From NCBI RefSeq assembly GCF_036173125.1, contig NZ_CP108054.1, positions 4,092,001 through 4,156,000 on the forward strand: 64,000 nt of DNA. The letters run 5' to 3'. The translations under genes and the position numbers were made by a program. Numbering within the stretch: position 1 is the first letter of the stretch; each line of letters opens with the position of its first letter. This DNA comes from Streptomyces sp. NBC_00286 (GTDB lineage: Bacteria; Actinomycetota; Actinomycetes; Streptomycetales; Streptomycetaceae). This document shows positions 7,257 to 17,589 of the stretch, piece after piece. Below the pieces are notes generated by a model. That model made no database searches. It saw only the letters and a list, made by a program, of their open reading frames with translations, and had not been told where the DNA came from.

Positions 7257-10200
7257 ATGGCGACGTACAACCTCACCGTCCAACTGACGGCGCAGGCCAA
7301 CAGCCTTATCTTCGGCCTGCGTTCGGCAGCTGACGCCGCCACCGACCTGGGCCGCCGCACCCGCGACCTCGACCGCCGCCTCGCCGCACTCGACGCCTCC
7401 AGCCGAAGCACCTCCCGGCAGATCAACCTCCTCGGCGCACAGGCACAAGCAACCGCCACCCGGCTCGGCACCCTCGCCACCCGCGGCGGCCAAACCGGCA
7501 ACCAACTGCGCCGCGCCGGCAGCGACGTCGGCGTACTGGAACGCTCCCTCCGAGGCGCCGGTCAGCAGGCCAGCGCCCTCACCAGCCTCCTCGCCGGAGG
7601 CGCCCTCGTCCTCGGCACCGGCCAGCTCGTCGAGGAGGGCAACCGTTACCAGCGGCAGATGAACATCTTCCAGGCGGTTACCGGAGCCACCGCCGGCCAG
7701 ATGCAACGCGCCGCCTGGATGGCCAACCAGCTCGGTAACGACCTCACCCTCCCGACTACCACCGCGGCCGACGCCGCCGAAGCGATGGTGGAGCTGGCGA
7801 AGGCGGGCTTCCGCACCGACCAGGCCATCAGCGCCACCCGCGCCTCGCTCCAGCTCGCCTCCGCCGCCGGGGTCAACGCGGCCGACTCCGCCCGCTACTT
7901 GGGCGACATCATGGACCAGTTCGGCCTCGGAGCCGACCAGGCCGCCCGCGCCTCCGACATCCTCGCCGCCACCGCGAACAACGCCTCCGGCGGCATCATC
8001 GACATCTACTACGCGATGCGGTACGCCGGACCGGTCGCCGCTGGCCTCGGCGTGAGCATGGAGGACGCAGCGAGCGCGGTCGGCATGCTCGGCAAGGCGG
8101 GCATCCTCGGGCAGACGGCCGGTACCGCGCTGCGCGGCATGATGGCCAACCTCGCCGCGCCCACCAAGGAGATGCGCGACGGCCTGCACGCGCTCGGCAT
8201 CGAGGCGTGGGACGCGCAGGGCCGGTTCAAGGGCCTGCGGTACGTCATCGCCGAACTCTCCCGCGCCCAGCACGAGATGTCCCAGCAGGACTTCACCGCC
8301 GCGGTGAAGAAGTCGATGGGCAAGCCCGCCATGTCGGGTGCCATCGCACTGGCCCACCAGGGCACCGAGTCCTTCGACGCGCTCAGCCTCGCCGTACGGG
8401 AGTCGGGCGCGGCCGCGCAGATCACTGCCGCTCGCGGGCAGGGCCTCGCGGGCGCGATGACGCTGCTGCAGAAGCAGACGCGGCAGACCGGGCTCGCGCT
8501 GTACGACGCGATGGCTCCGGGGCTCGAGTACGTGACCCGGCTCATGACGCGCGGGCTGTCCGGCGCGACGCCGTACCTCGTCGCCGCCATCGAGTACGGG
8601 CGCGACCTGGCGACCCTCTACGGACCGGAGCTCAAAGCCAACGCCCGCAGCGGCCTCGGCGAACTGATCGACGAGGCCGAACAACTCCTCGGACCGCTCC
8701 AGTCGCTCGGCGAGCACAGCCTGGCCGCCGGCCTGAACCTCCTCATCAACGCAGCCCGCGCACTCGGCGACGTACTCGGCAACGCCGCCGAAGGCGCCGC
8801 GCCGGTCGCCTCCGCACTCGGCCTGCTCGGCGACGAGTCCAGCGGAGTCAGCAACAGCCTCGACATCCTCGTCACGACCGCCAACCTGGCCATGTCCGCG
8901 GTCGCCGGGCTGTCCGCCGTACTCGTCCCGGTCGGTGAGGTGGTCGGGACGCTGGTCCGCGCGTTCGGCGCCCTGCCAGCCCCCGTCCAGACGGCGATCG
9001 CCGCAATGTTCCTCGCCCGGCGCCTCACCCCCGTCCTGGGCGGCCTCGCCTCAACAGTCAGCGGGCGACTCACCGGCGCATGGCGAGGCTTCGGCGCGCA
9101 GATGCAGGTGCAGCAGAACCTCGCCGCACGAGCCGGGACGTCGCTGACGCGGTACGCGGCGGCGTTCGCGGTCGTGGAGTCGCGCATCCCGGTCGTAGGG
9201 CAGATGGCGGCCGCATTCCGCAGCGCCCAAGGGCCCACGACGGGTTTCACCGGCACCCTCAACGGCGTGACCCGCGCCGCCGGAGCCGGGCTACTGAGCG
9301 CAGGCCGCGGCCTGGTCGCCTTCATGGGCGGACCCTGGGGCGCCGCCATGGTCGGCGCCACCGTCGTACTCGGCCTCCTCGCCTCGCAGCAGGAGAAGGC
9401 GGCACGGTCCGCTGCCGAGCACCAACAGCGCATCAGCACACTGACCGACGCGCTGCGGGAGTCCAACGGAATCATCGACGAGACCGTCCGCCGCCAGGCC
9501 GCCGAGAACGTCCAGACCACGAAGCTCGCCGGAAACTACGGCACCCTCATGGACGTCCTCGGCAGGCTCGGTTACTCCCTCTCGGACGTCACCGACTCCT
9601 ATCTCGGGCAGGGCGAGAGCATCGACGACCTGGCTGGCAAGATGCGCGCACTGGCCGACCAGGAGAAGGACGCCTTCAACCGCTCCAGTCGAGGTGACGA
9701 GGACCGTGAGGCAATCCTCGACCGGGCCGGTGCGTACGCGTCGGCGGCCAAAGCGCTCGAGGACATGTCGGGAGACGCCGCCACCGCGGCCCGTAATGCG
9801 AAGGACCTCGAACAGGCTCAGAAAGGCAGCGGGTCGGGAGCCAGCACGTACGACCGGCTGAAGACCGCGGTCGGCGAACTCGCCGACACCACTGCCGACG
9901 CCGACACCCGCACCCGCGCCCTCAAGGACGCCCTCGACCTCCTCTCCGGCGGCAGCATCTCCCTCCAGGCCGCCGAGGCCCGCGTCAACAGCGCGATTCT
10001 CGACGTGAACGAGGCCCTGGACCACGGCATCGACAAAGCCAACGGCTTCGGCAAAGCCCTGCTGAACAACAACGGCACCCTGAACACCACCACCCGCAAC
10101 GGCCAGCAGCTCTACCAGTCCCTCACCTCCCTGAGCGACGCAGCCGCCGACGCCTCCGTATCGGCGTACGCCCTCGCCCAGCAGAACGGGAAACCGCTGC

Positions 10201-12338
10201 CCGAGTCCCTGGCCGCCGCCCGCACCCAGATGGACAAGGCACGCACGGCCGCCGTCCGGGCTGCTCAGGGTTACGGGCTCACGCGAGAGCAGGCTGAGGC
10301 GGTGGCCGACAGTCTCGGGCTGATGCCGTCGAAGGTCTCGCTGCTGCTGGAGACCGAGGGCATGGACTCCACGCTGGCCGATCTCCTCGCGGTGCAGGCC
10401 GAGTTCGACCGGCTGCCGAAGGCGACGACGATCCGTGTGGACTCGCTGAGCGAGGATGCCCAGAAGAAGCTGAAGGACCTCGGCTTCACGGTGAAGACCG
10501 TCCCCGGGACCCGCGAAATCAAGATCACGGCTCCGACGAAGGGCGCCCGCGGCGCGCTCAAAGCGCTGATCGACGAGCTCGGCGAGGTCCCCGGCAGCAA
10601 GAACGTCTCGGTCGCCGCGAAGACCCAGGCCGCGATCAAGGACCTTGAGGAGGTCCAGAACCGAGTCCGTTCGACCAAGGGCAAGACCATCACCATGCGC
10701 GCCCCGACCGCGGAGGCTCGCAAGCAGCTCGAACAGCTCGGCTTCAAGATCAAGAACACCAAGGGCAAGCGGGTCATCATCACCGTCCCCACCGGCAGCC
10801 AACGGGCCAACGTCGGCGCCCTGGACCAAGCAATCCGCAGCCTGCGCGACAAGTCGGTGACCATCACCACCCATCACGTGAACATCTTCGAGACCATCCG
10901 CCGGGGACCCTCCACGACCGCGGACCTACTGCGCCAGCAGGCCGACCGATTCAGCCGTCATGCCGACGGCGCTGTCGTCGACTACTTCGCCGCCGGCGGC
11001 GTACGGCGCGAAAACCACGTCGCGCAGATCGCCCCGGCTGGCTCCTGGCGGATCTGGGGAGAGCCGGAGACAGGCGGCGAGGCGTACATCCCGCTCGCGC
11101 AGTCGAAGCGCGCCCGCTCCCGCCGCATCGCCGAGGAGACCGTACGACGCCTCGGTGGCGGCCCGATCGAGTGGTACGCCTCCGGTGGTCTCTCCGGTTG
11201 GTCGTACGAGGTGGAGTCGGGGCCCGAGCTGGGATCCGCCTCGTCGATCCGCTCGAGTTCCATGCGTACGGTCAAGCGGCGCGGCAAGGAGGTCGAGGTC
11301 TTCGACCTGCGCCTGTTCGAGAAGAACCTGCGCAAGTCGGCTTCCCAGGCTGCCCGTTGGCGCAGGGACCTGGCCACCGTCGCGCGGCGGGCCGGGCAGG
11401 ACGTGGCCGACGCTCTGGAGGCCATGGGCGAGGACGGCGTGGAGCTGACCCGGAAGATGGCGACCGGGACGACGAAGTACGTCCGCGATATGGCCAAGCA
11501 GTTGGAGAAGCTGGCTGGCACCGCGAAGGCGTCGCTCGGCGACTTCACCCGCCAGCTCACCCAGGCGGTCAAGGACCAGTCGACGTTCGAGAAGAACCTG
11601 GCCCGGCTCGCCGCCCTCGGTTACGGCGACCTGGCGGCGATGCTCGCCGAGCAGGGAGACGAGAACGCCGAGGATCTTGCCGCCGCCGCGGTGAAGGACA
11701 AGAAGAAGGCGAAGAAGGCCGATGACGCGGCGAAAGCCGCCGGGAAGACCCTCGCGGACGAGGACCTCACCGACCTGCTCACCGTCATCGCCGCGATCAA
11801 GTCGAGCACCACTGGCATCCACAAGGTCGCCGACACCACCGGCCTCGAGGAGGACCGGGTCATCGAAGTCGGCAACCTCGGCCAGTCCCGCATCAAGTCC
11901 ACCCTCGGCTCCCGCGCCACGAAGTTCCTCGCGGACCTGGCCAAGGCCAACAAGGGCCTGGCGTACGCGAGCGGCGGCATCTGGGAGCCCGGCATCTACT
12001 CCTCGCCCACCGCGCTGATCAAGTTCGCGGAGGCGAGTACGGGCGGGGAGGCGTTCATCCCGCTCGCACCGGCCAAGCGCGCGGCGGCGACGGCGGTGCT
12101 TGGCGACGTCGCGCAGCGCTTCGGACTCCAACTCGCCTCGGCAGAGCCGACGTTCGCTCCGGTGCGCACGGTCGACGCCCGCCCGGCCGGACCAGTTCAG
12201 GTCGTTGTCGTACGGGAGCAGCAGCCCCTGATCGGCACCATGCCCGTCACGGTCACCTCGGCTCAGGCCACTCCGCAGCAGATCGGCGCCGAGGTCATGC
12301 GGCGACTCCGCAACGCGCAGAGGGGAGGCCGGTTGTGA
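7257..12338 (+). CDS. Tape measure protein (TP901-type)
   Basis: A 1693-residue protein from ATG 7257. The N-terminal part (about 20-140) is coiled-coil rich. Residues about 140-420 follow the TP901-type tail tape measure core with VTGATAGQMQ and AAGVNAADSARYLGDIMDQFG. Middle hydrophobic stretches (about 570-720) and Lys/Ala-rich helical segments follow. By the usual 0.15 nm per residue, the tail would be about 250 nm long. It overlaps the distal tail gene by four bases. Long open frames on the opposite strand here are composition shadows. Confidence 0.95.
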   Translation: MATYNLTVQLTAQANSLIFGLRSAADAATDLGRRTRDLDRRLAALDASSRSTSRQINLLGAQAQATATRLGTLATRGGQTGNQLRRAGSDVGVLERSLRGAGQQASALTSLLAGGALVLGTGQLVEEGNRYQRQMNIFQAVTGATAGQMQRAAWMANQLGNDLTLPTTTAADAAEAMVELAKAGFRTDQAISATRASLQLASAAGVNAADSARYLGDIMDQFGLGADQAARASDILAATANNASGGIIDIYYAMRYAGPVAAGLGVSMEDAASAVGMLGKAGILGQTAGTALRGMMANLAAPTKEMRDGLHALGIEAWDAQGRFKGLRYVIAELSRAQHEMSQQDFTAAVKKSMGKPAMSGAIALAHQGTESFDALSLAVRESGAAAQITAARGQGLAGAMTLLQKQTRQTGLALYDAMAPGLEYVTRLMTRGLSGATPYLVAAIEYGRDLATLYGPELKANARSGLGELIDEAEQLLGPLQSLGEHSLAAGLNLLINAARALGDVLGNAAEGAAPVASALGLLGDESSGVSNSLDILVTTANLAMSAVAGLSAVLVPVGEVVGTLVRAFGALPAPVQTAIAAMFLARRLTPVLGGLASTVSGRLTGAWRGFGAQMQVQQNLAARAGTSLTRYAAAFAVVESRIPVVGQMAAAFRSAQGPTTGFTGTLNGVTRAAGAGLLSAGRGLVAFMGGPWGAAMVGATVVLGLLASQQEKAARSAAEHQQRISTLTDALRESNGIIDETVRRQAAENVQTTKLAGNYGTLMDVLGRLGYSLSDVTDSYLGQGESIDDLAGKMRALADQEKDAFNRSSRGDEDREAILDRAGAYASAAKALEDMSGDAATAARNAKDLEQAQKGSGSGASTYDRLKTAVGELADTTADADTRTRALKDALDLLSGGSISLQAAEARVNSAILDVNEALDHGIDKANGFGKALLNNNGTLNTTTRNGQQLYQSLTSLSDAAADASVSAYALAQQNGKPLPESLAAARTQMDKARTAAVRAAQGYGLTREQAEAVADSLGLMPSKVSLLLETEGMDSTLADLLAVQAEFDRLPKATTIRVDSLSEDAQKKLKDLGFTVKTVPGTREIKITAPTKGARGALKALIDELGEVPGSKNVSVAAKTQAAIKDLEEVQNRVRSTKGKTITMRAPTAEARKQLEQLGFKIKNTKGKRVIITVPTGSQRANVGALDQAIRSLRDKSVTITTHHVNIFETIRRGPSTTADLLRQQADRFSRHADGAVVDYFAAGGVRRENHVAQIAPAGSWRIWGEPETGGEAYIPLAQSKRARSRRIAEETVRRLGGGPIEWYASGGLSGWSYEVESGPELGSASSIRSSSMRTVKRRGKEVEVFDLRLFEKNLRKSASQAARWRRDLATVARRAGQDVADALEAMGEDGVELTRKMATGTTKYVRDMAKQLEKLAGTAKASLGDFTRQLTQAVKDQSTFEKNLARLAALGYGDLAAMLAEQGDENAEDLAAAAVKDKKKAKKADDAAKAAGKTLADEDLTDLLTVIAAIKSSTTGIHKVADTTGLEEDRVIEVGNLGQSRIKSTLGSRATKFLADLAKANKGLAYASGGIWEPGIYSSPTALIKFAEASTGGEAFIPLAPAKRAAATAVLGDVAQRFGLQLASAEPTFAPVRTVDARPAGPVQVVVVREQQPLIGTMPVTVTSAQATPQQIGAEVMRRLRNAQRGGRL

Positions 12339-13231
12339 TGGCGGAGCTCGGTGATTGGCAGATCGAGATCGCCGGAGTTCTCATCGGTGCCGGGACTGAT
12401 GTACCGGTGAGCGAAGTCGAAGGTCTCGGTATCCCCGAATTTCGTACACAGGATGTGGATAACCCGGCTGGAGACGGCGCGTTCCCCGGCATCGACCTCT
12501 ACGCCGCCCGGACCATCCGCATCGAGGCAGGTATCCGCACCGCAGGCAACCCGGCCGCAGCCCTCGACGTCCTCGGCCGCCTCCAACGCGCCGCCGACAA
12601 TCCTGCCGTACGGACAGACTCGAGCGCCCAGACCGTACTTCGCCTACGCTGGCCTGGCCGCTCAACTCGCCGACTCTACGGCCGACTTCGTCGAGTGGAA
12701 GCCACCAGCACCGCGAAGACGCTACACGGCTGGATCCCGCTCGACCTCGAGTTCGCAGCCCTCGACCCGCGCTTCCACGCCGACGAAGCCTCCGCGCTCA
12801 CCCTCGCCCTGTCCGCCGACGGCCTGGGCGGCTTCCGCGCCCCACTGGTCGCCCCGCTGACGACGGGCGTGGCGATCCCCGACGAGCGCCGCGGCTGGGT
12901 CCGCAACGACGGCGACCTCCCGGCCTGGCCATCCCTTCGCATCACCGGCCCGTGCACCAACCCGCGCATCCAGCACGTCGAATCGGGCCGCGTCATCGAG
13001 CTGGCCCTCGCGCTGAACAGCGGCGAGTACGTCGATATCGAGACCCGCCCCGGCACCCGCTGGGCGCTGCGGAACGGCACCGGCAACCTCGCCCCCGCCC
13101 TGTCACCGACGTCCCGGCTGGACACCTTCGTCATCCCGCCCGGCACCAGCGAGATCTGGTGGACCGCACGCGACTACACCAACTCCACCCGCCTAGCCGT
13201 GACTTGGCGCGCGGCCTACGCCGCCCTATAG
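12335..13231 (+). CDS. Distal tail protein (Dit-like)
   Basis: A 298-residue protein from GTG 12335 (or ATG 12338), overlapping the tape measure stop. It has the N-terminal Dit pattern (GDWQIEIAGVLIG, then VPVSEVEGLGIPEFR) and a C-terminal jelly-roll-like half (about 190-298) with ITGPCTNPRI and EYVDIETRPG, as in siphovirus tail component proteins. It would form the hexameric ring at the tube end. Confidence 0.85.
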   Translation: MMAELGDWQIEIAGVLIGAGTDVPVSEVEGLGIPEFRTQDVDNPAGDGAFPGIDLYAARTIRIEAGIRTAGNPAAALDVLGRLQRAADNPAVRTDSSAQTVLRLRWPGRSTRRLYGRLRRVEATSTAKTLHGWIPLDLEFAALDPRFHADEASALTLALSADGLGGFRAPLVAPLTTGVAIPDERRGWVRNDGDLPAWPSLRITGPCTNPRIQHVESGRVIELALALNSGEYVDIETRPGTRWALRNGTGNLAPALSPTSRLDTFVIPPGTSEIWWTARDYTNSTRLAVTWRAAYAAL

Positions 13232-13247
13232 CCCGAGGAGTTCGTAC

Positions 13248-14177
13248 GTGACCCTGATCAACCCACCACTGCTCACCCACGGCGGCACCCACGCCGCCCG
13301 CGCCTTCCGGATGATGGTCCGCGACCTCGCGCGCGGCTCCCAGGGCGTGACCGAAGGCGACGACCTCAAGGTGAAACAGCTGGAGACGCCCGGCGGGGGC
13401 GTACGGGTCGTGGACGGCTCCGCGGTGATCCGGGGCGCGACCTGGGGGCAGGGCTCGTACACGCAGTACAACGTCGGCGACGCCACCGTGCCCATTGCAC
13501 CGACGGGCGCGACCCCCCGCTCAGACCTGCTCTGCCTACGCGTGGAGGACCCCGAGTACGAAGGCACCCGCAACCCGGAGACAGACGAGATCGGCTACTT
13601 CCACGTGGTCAGCAACGTGTCACCCACGGCCACGACGGTGCCCTCCGGGATGACAGCGATCCCGCTCGCCCGTATCGACATTCCGGCCAACAAATGGGTG
13701 ATCATCGACCCGTTCATCAAGGATGTACGGCAGATCGCGAACCCGCGCCGCGAACGGACGCTCTACACCGCCTACCCCGGCTCGCTGAACAGGCTCACCG
13801 CCCAGAACGGCCAGTGGTACAACTGGCCAGCTCAGGCCCGCTGGAAGGTGCCCATCCCCACCTGGGCCACCACCGCCAAGCTGGTCGTCACCGTCGCCGG
13901 GCTGCGGCTGTCGGAATCCGACGTGTTCGCCTACATGCAGACCGTCCTGGGCACCGACTACGGGCAGTCCACAGCAATCGACGACGACGGAGGCTCCCGA
14001 GCCCGCCGCAACACGGTCGTACTCGCCGACACGATCTCGCTCTCCGCGGCGCTGCGCGGCACCACGCAGGACCTGTACATCCGCACGCAGCCCTCGAAGA
14101 TCGAGTGGGGCAACCTCGGCGTCGACCAGGCGACCTCCCTGATCGCAGACGTCGAGTTCACCGAGGGCGTGCAGTGA
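13248..14177 (+). CDS. Minor tail / baseplate protein, unknown
   Basis: A 309-residue protein from GTG 13248, with GAGGAG at 13233-13238. It has a Gly-rich beta region (GVRVVDGSAVIRGATWGQG) and a C-terminal half with VTVAGLRLSESDVFAY. Similar proteins lie between Dit and Tal genes in streptomycete siphophages, where they are thought to be baseplate wedges or virion-associated proteins. No enzyme motif is seen. Confidence 0.6.
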   Translation: MTLINPPLLTHGGTHAARAFRMMVRDLARGSQGVTEGDDLKVKQLETPGGGVRVVDGSAVIRGATWGQGSYTQYNVGDATVPIAPTGATPRSDLLCLRVEDPEYEGTRNPETDEIGYFHVVSNVSPTATTVPSGMTAIPLARIDIPANKWVIIDPFIKDVRQIANPRRERTLYTAYPGSLNRLTAQNGQWYNWPAQARWKVPIPTWATTAKLVVTVAGLRLSESDVFAYMQTVLGTDYGQSTAIDDDGGSRARRNTVVLADTISLSAALRGTTQDLYIRTQPSKIEWGNLGVDQATSLIADVEFTEGVQ

Positions 14178-14187
14178 GGCCGGGCCG

Positions 14188-15282
14188 ATGACCGCGTCGT
14201 ACCGCTACCGCAGCTGGCACGCCCTCACCGGCGAACTGCTGGCCACCGACCTGCCGCTGTCCCAGGTCGAGTTCGGGCTGGCCCTCAACGCGGCCGGCGA
14301 CTTCTCCGGCCGCCTGGAGCCGCGCTTCGCCCACCTGCTCCCCGCCCAGCTCGACCCCGGCAACACGCTGCTGACCGCCGAGCGGAACGGCACGCTGCTG
14401 TGGGGCGGCATCGTCTGGCGAGCCGAACCGGAAGGCTCCGCCTACCCGATCGAGGCGACAGGCTGGGGCAGCTACCTGCACCGCCGCCACGACATCCACG
14501 GCAACCTGGGCGGCCGCGGCCCGTACACGTACGCCGATCCCTGCCAGGTCATCCGCGACGTGTGGTCGTACGCGCAGTCCCAGCCTGACGGGAACCTTGG
14601 GGTGACGGTGGACGCCACCACCAGCAAGGCCAAGGCCGGCACTCCTGCCGAGCCGTACAGCACCGACTGGTGGGAGGCCCCGGTACTCGGCGAGGTCGTC
14701 GACAACATAACCGAGATCGAGGGCGGCCCCGAGTGGACCGAGAGCACGGACTGGACCACCACCGGGCGGCCGGGCGGCCGTATCCGCCTCGGCTGGCCGC
14801 GCCTGGGTGCCCGCCGCACGGACATCTCCTTCGCCTCCGGCACGAACGTCGCCGCCACCGTCCCAGTGACCTACGACGCCGACGCCTACGCCCAGGTCGT
14901 CATCGCCCTCGGCGCGGGTGAAGGCCGCGGTCGCCGCCGCGCCATCGACGCGATCCGCAACGGCCGCCTCCGCCTGGAACACGTCCTCGAAGTCCCCGCT
15001 GAGAAGGCCAACGACCGGCTCGCCACCCGCGCCCGTACCGAACGCACCGCCCGCCAGATTCTCGGCGAGGTCACCGAGATCCAGGTCCTCGACCACCCCG
15101 CAGCCCGGCTCGGCGGCTGGCAGATCGGCGACGACGTACGCGTGTCTCTGCACGACCAATGGTCGGACTTCGACGGCTGGTGCCGCATCACCGGCTGGAC
15201 GCTGCGCCCACCCCAGGGCCAGGACCCCGAACGCATCACGCTCACGCTCGCTCGCGCCGACCGCTTCACCTACGGGAGCTGA
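14188..15282 (+). CDS. Tail-associated baseplate hub protein (Tal-like N-terminal domain)
   Basis: A 364-residue protein from ATG 14188. It has the layout of Gp37/Tal-type hub domains: beta-barrels with ERNGTLLWGGIVW near residue 65, AAR-rich middle and LGGWQIGDDVRVSL near the end. No peptidase or muramidase module follows, so this hub is structural only. It lies ten bases after the previous gene and is followed by the fibre gene. Confidence 0.7.
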   Translation: MTASYRYRSWHALTGELLATDLPLSQVEFGLALNAAGDFSGRLEPRFAHLLPAQLDPGNTLLTAERNGTLLWGGIVWRAEPEGSAYPIEATGWGSYLHRRHDIHGNLGGRGPYTYADPCQVIRDVWSYAQSQPDGNLGVTVDATTSKAKAGTPAEPYSTDWWEAPVLGEVVDNITEIEGGPEWTESTDWTTTGRPGGRIRLGWPRLGARRTDISFASGTNVAATVPVTYDADAYAQVVIALGAGEGRGRRRAIDAIRNGRLRLEHVLEVPAEKANDRLATRARTERTARQILGEVTEIQVLDHPAARLGGWQIGDDVRVSLHDQWSDFDGWCRITGWTLRPPQGQDPERITLTLARADRFTYGS

Positions 15283-15287
15283 CCGCG

Positions 15288-17567
15288 ATGGCCAACGACT
15301 TGGCGCGGCTGGCTGCCCGCATCGCCGCCCTCGAGCGCCGCCTCACGCAACAGACCCGAACCTCCCGGCTCGCGTACTCCTCGATCGACGACGGCGCGGT
15401 GGAGGTGTACGACGCCGGCGGTTCGCTCCGCGCCATCATCGGCCAGCAGCCGGACGGCACCAGCGGCGTGATCGCGGTCAATGGCCCTCGTCCGCCCATC
15501 CCCTCCGCAGCCCAGGTGGAACCGGTCCTCAACGGCCTACGCATCACCTGGGACGGCACCTTCGCCGACACGGAAGCCGCTCCGCTGGACCTGTCCCGCA
15601 TACAGGTCCACCTCCTGAAATCCCCGGAGACCGAACCCGACGTGATGTGGCCCGCCGCGACGATCGAAGCTGCGTCAGGCGCCTCGGTCACGATCGCCAC
15701 GAACTACTACGGCGCTCTCTGGGTCCGCCTGGTCGCGGTGAACACCTCCGGCACGCCGAGCACCCCCTCGGCCGTGGTCCAGACGGCAGCCCGCCGCGCC
15801 GCCTCCGCCGACCTGGGCAACGGCGTCATCCAGCAGGGCCACGTGGCCGTGGGCGCCATCACCACACCCCACCTTGCGGTCGGCTCGGTCACCCCGGAGC
15901 AGATCGCCGTGGGCCAGGGCACGAACTTGATCCCGGACCCGGGCTTCGAGGGCGCGGTGATCGCAGGCGCGGTCGCCGCAGCCGGAGCGCCCTGGTCCCT
16001 GGCCCGCGGGAACCGCACCGGAGTAGGCGTCCGCGTGGACTGCCTCGCAGACGAGGCGACGTACTTCACGCTGCCGCTGGCCACTGTGCCCGTACTGGCC
16101 GGCGCCCAGCTGTACCTCGCCGTCGACGTCCTGGTCTCCGACGACCTCGACGCCCAGGCCGTAAAGATCCTCGCCCGCTGGGAGAACGCAGCCGGAACGG
16201 TCCTCGGCCACGGCGTCGTGGAGAAGCCGGACGCGACCCCCGGTATGTGGCAACGCATCACCGGCCAGGTGGCCGCCCCACAGGGCACCACCCAGGCGGT
16301 ACTCGCCCTGGAGGCATCTGCGGCCACAACCGGCTGGGCAGTCTTCGACAACGCCGAGGCCCACACCATCTTCGGCCGCGTGGTCGGCGGCGCCCGCGCC
16401 GAACTCGGTCCCGACGGCCTACGCCTGTACGACGAGACAGGCGAACCGGCCGTCTCCCTGGTCACCGGCACCCCGCAGTACTTGACCCTGCGCAGTGGCG
16501 GCCACGCGGTCGCGACGATCGACACGAACGGCAACGCGGGTTTCGCGGACCTTGCCGTGGCCGGTGAGCTGACGGTCGGCGGCGACCCGGTGACGGCCCT
16601 ACTCGGCGCACAGGCCCGCGGCCTGGTCGCGATCGACTACCAAACAGCCTCCGTACGCACGACCGGCAGCGAGTACGGCTTCGTCGAGCTCGCCTTCGAA
16701 GCGGACACGACCCGCATGTACCGGATCGTCTTCGACGCGATCGCCAACCCATCCGCCCCCGGAGGAGAACTACAGCTCCGCCTACGCGACGGAGGCACCG
16801 CCGCCCCCACCATCAACTCCCCCCAACTTCAGCTGGCCACCCACCACTTGGCCATCGGCAACTCCAGCCGCGTACGCCTGGAACTCATCCGCTCCGGCAC
16901 CACACTCGGCGCGGGCCTGCACCGCCTCCTGATCACCTTCAAGAACGAGTACGGCCCCGACGGCCAGTACGTCGACCTGTACGGCGCCGCCAACAGCCCC
17001 GGCGTCCTGTACGTCGAGGACATCGGCGCCCACGTACCGGAAACGGGCGGCTACAACACCGGAGGCGGCACCAGCGCCCCGCCCGCCCGCACGTACACCA
17101 AGACGTACGCGGCGTCGTGGTCCGGCTCGTACGCGAACCGCTCCGGCTACAACGCCTACTACGGAAACAGCTGCCTGCAGGGCTACTACAGCTCCAACAA
17201 CGGCATCCAGGCGAGCCTGATCGGCTTCCCCGCCCAGCTCGCCACGGACCTCTCCGGAGCGACGATCCGGAAGGCGGAGGTCTACCTCTACTTCGAACAC
17301 TGGTACTACGCAGCCGGCGGCACGGCCGTCATCCGCGCCCACTCGCACGCTGCCCGCCCCAAGAAGTTCTCCTGCGACACCGAGGCGAAGAGCATCAACT
17401 GGTCCCGCAACCAGGGCAAATGGGTCGACATCACATCGGTCTTCGACTCGACGAAGTGGCGAGGCATCGCCCTCGACCCCAACACCACCAACCGCACGTA
17501 CTACGGCCGCGCCCGCGGCGTAGGCCAGACGTACTCGCCCAAGCTCCGCGTCACGTACACCAAGTGA
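15288..17567 (+). CDS. Minor tail protein / tail fibre
   Basis: A 759-residue protein from ATG 15288, with GGGAG at 15274-15278. It begins with a heptad coiled coil (ARLAARIAALERRL), then a fibronectin-like region, a carbohydrate-binding-like jelly roll around 220-380 (NLIPDPGFEGAV), and a C-terminal beta domain (about 600-759) rich in Tyr, Asn and Gly that resembles DNRLRE-type modules of actinophage fibres. It probably binds the host hypha and is the last gene before the GH6 glucanase. Confidence 0.75.
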   Translation: MANDLARLAARIAALERRLTQQTRTSRLAYSSIDDGAVEVYDAGGSLRAIIGQQPDGTSGVIAVNGPRPPIPSAAQVEPVLNGLRITWDGTFADTEAAPLDLSRIQVHLLKSPETEPDVMWPAATIEAASGASVTIATNYYGALWVRLVAVNTSGTPSTPSAVVQTAARRAASADLGNGVIQQGHVAVGAITTPHLAVGSVTPEQIAVGQGTNLIPDPGFEGAVIAGAVAAAGAPWSLARGNRTGVGVRVDCLADEATYFTLPLATVPVLAGAQLYLAVDVLVSDDLDAQAVKILARWENAAGTVLGHGVVEKPDATPGMWQRITGQVAAPQGTTQAVLALEASAATTGWAVFDNAEAHTIFGRVVGGARAELGPDGLRLYDETGEPAVSLVTGTPQYLTLRSGGHAVATIDTNGNAGFADLAVAGELTVGGDPVTALLGAQARGLVAIDYQTASVRTTGSEYGFVELAFEADTTRMYRIVFDAIANPSAPGGELQLRLRDGGTAAPTINSPQLQLATHHLAIGNSSRVRLELIRSGTTLGAGLHRLLITFKNEYGPDGQYVDLYGAANSPGVLYVEDIGAHVPETGGYNTGGGTSAPPARTYTKTYAASWSGSYANRSGYNAYYGNSCLQGYYSSNNGIQASLIGFPAQLATDLSGATIRKAEVYLYFEHWYYAAGGTAVIRAHSHAARPKKFSCDTEAKSINWSRNQGKWVDITSVFDSTKWRGIALDPNTTNRTYYGRARGVGQTYSPKLRVTYTK

Positions 17568-17589
17568 CCGCCCAACGAAGGGAGAAGAG

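Noticed and set aside
6648..12131. Three very long minus frames (689, 528 and 401 codons) under the tape measure gene
   Set aside because: Low-complexity Gly/Ala/Arg translations without starts in context; typical antisense shadows of high-GC coding DNA.
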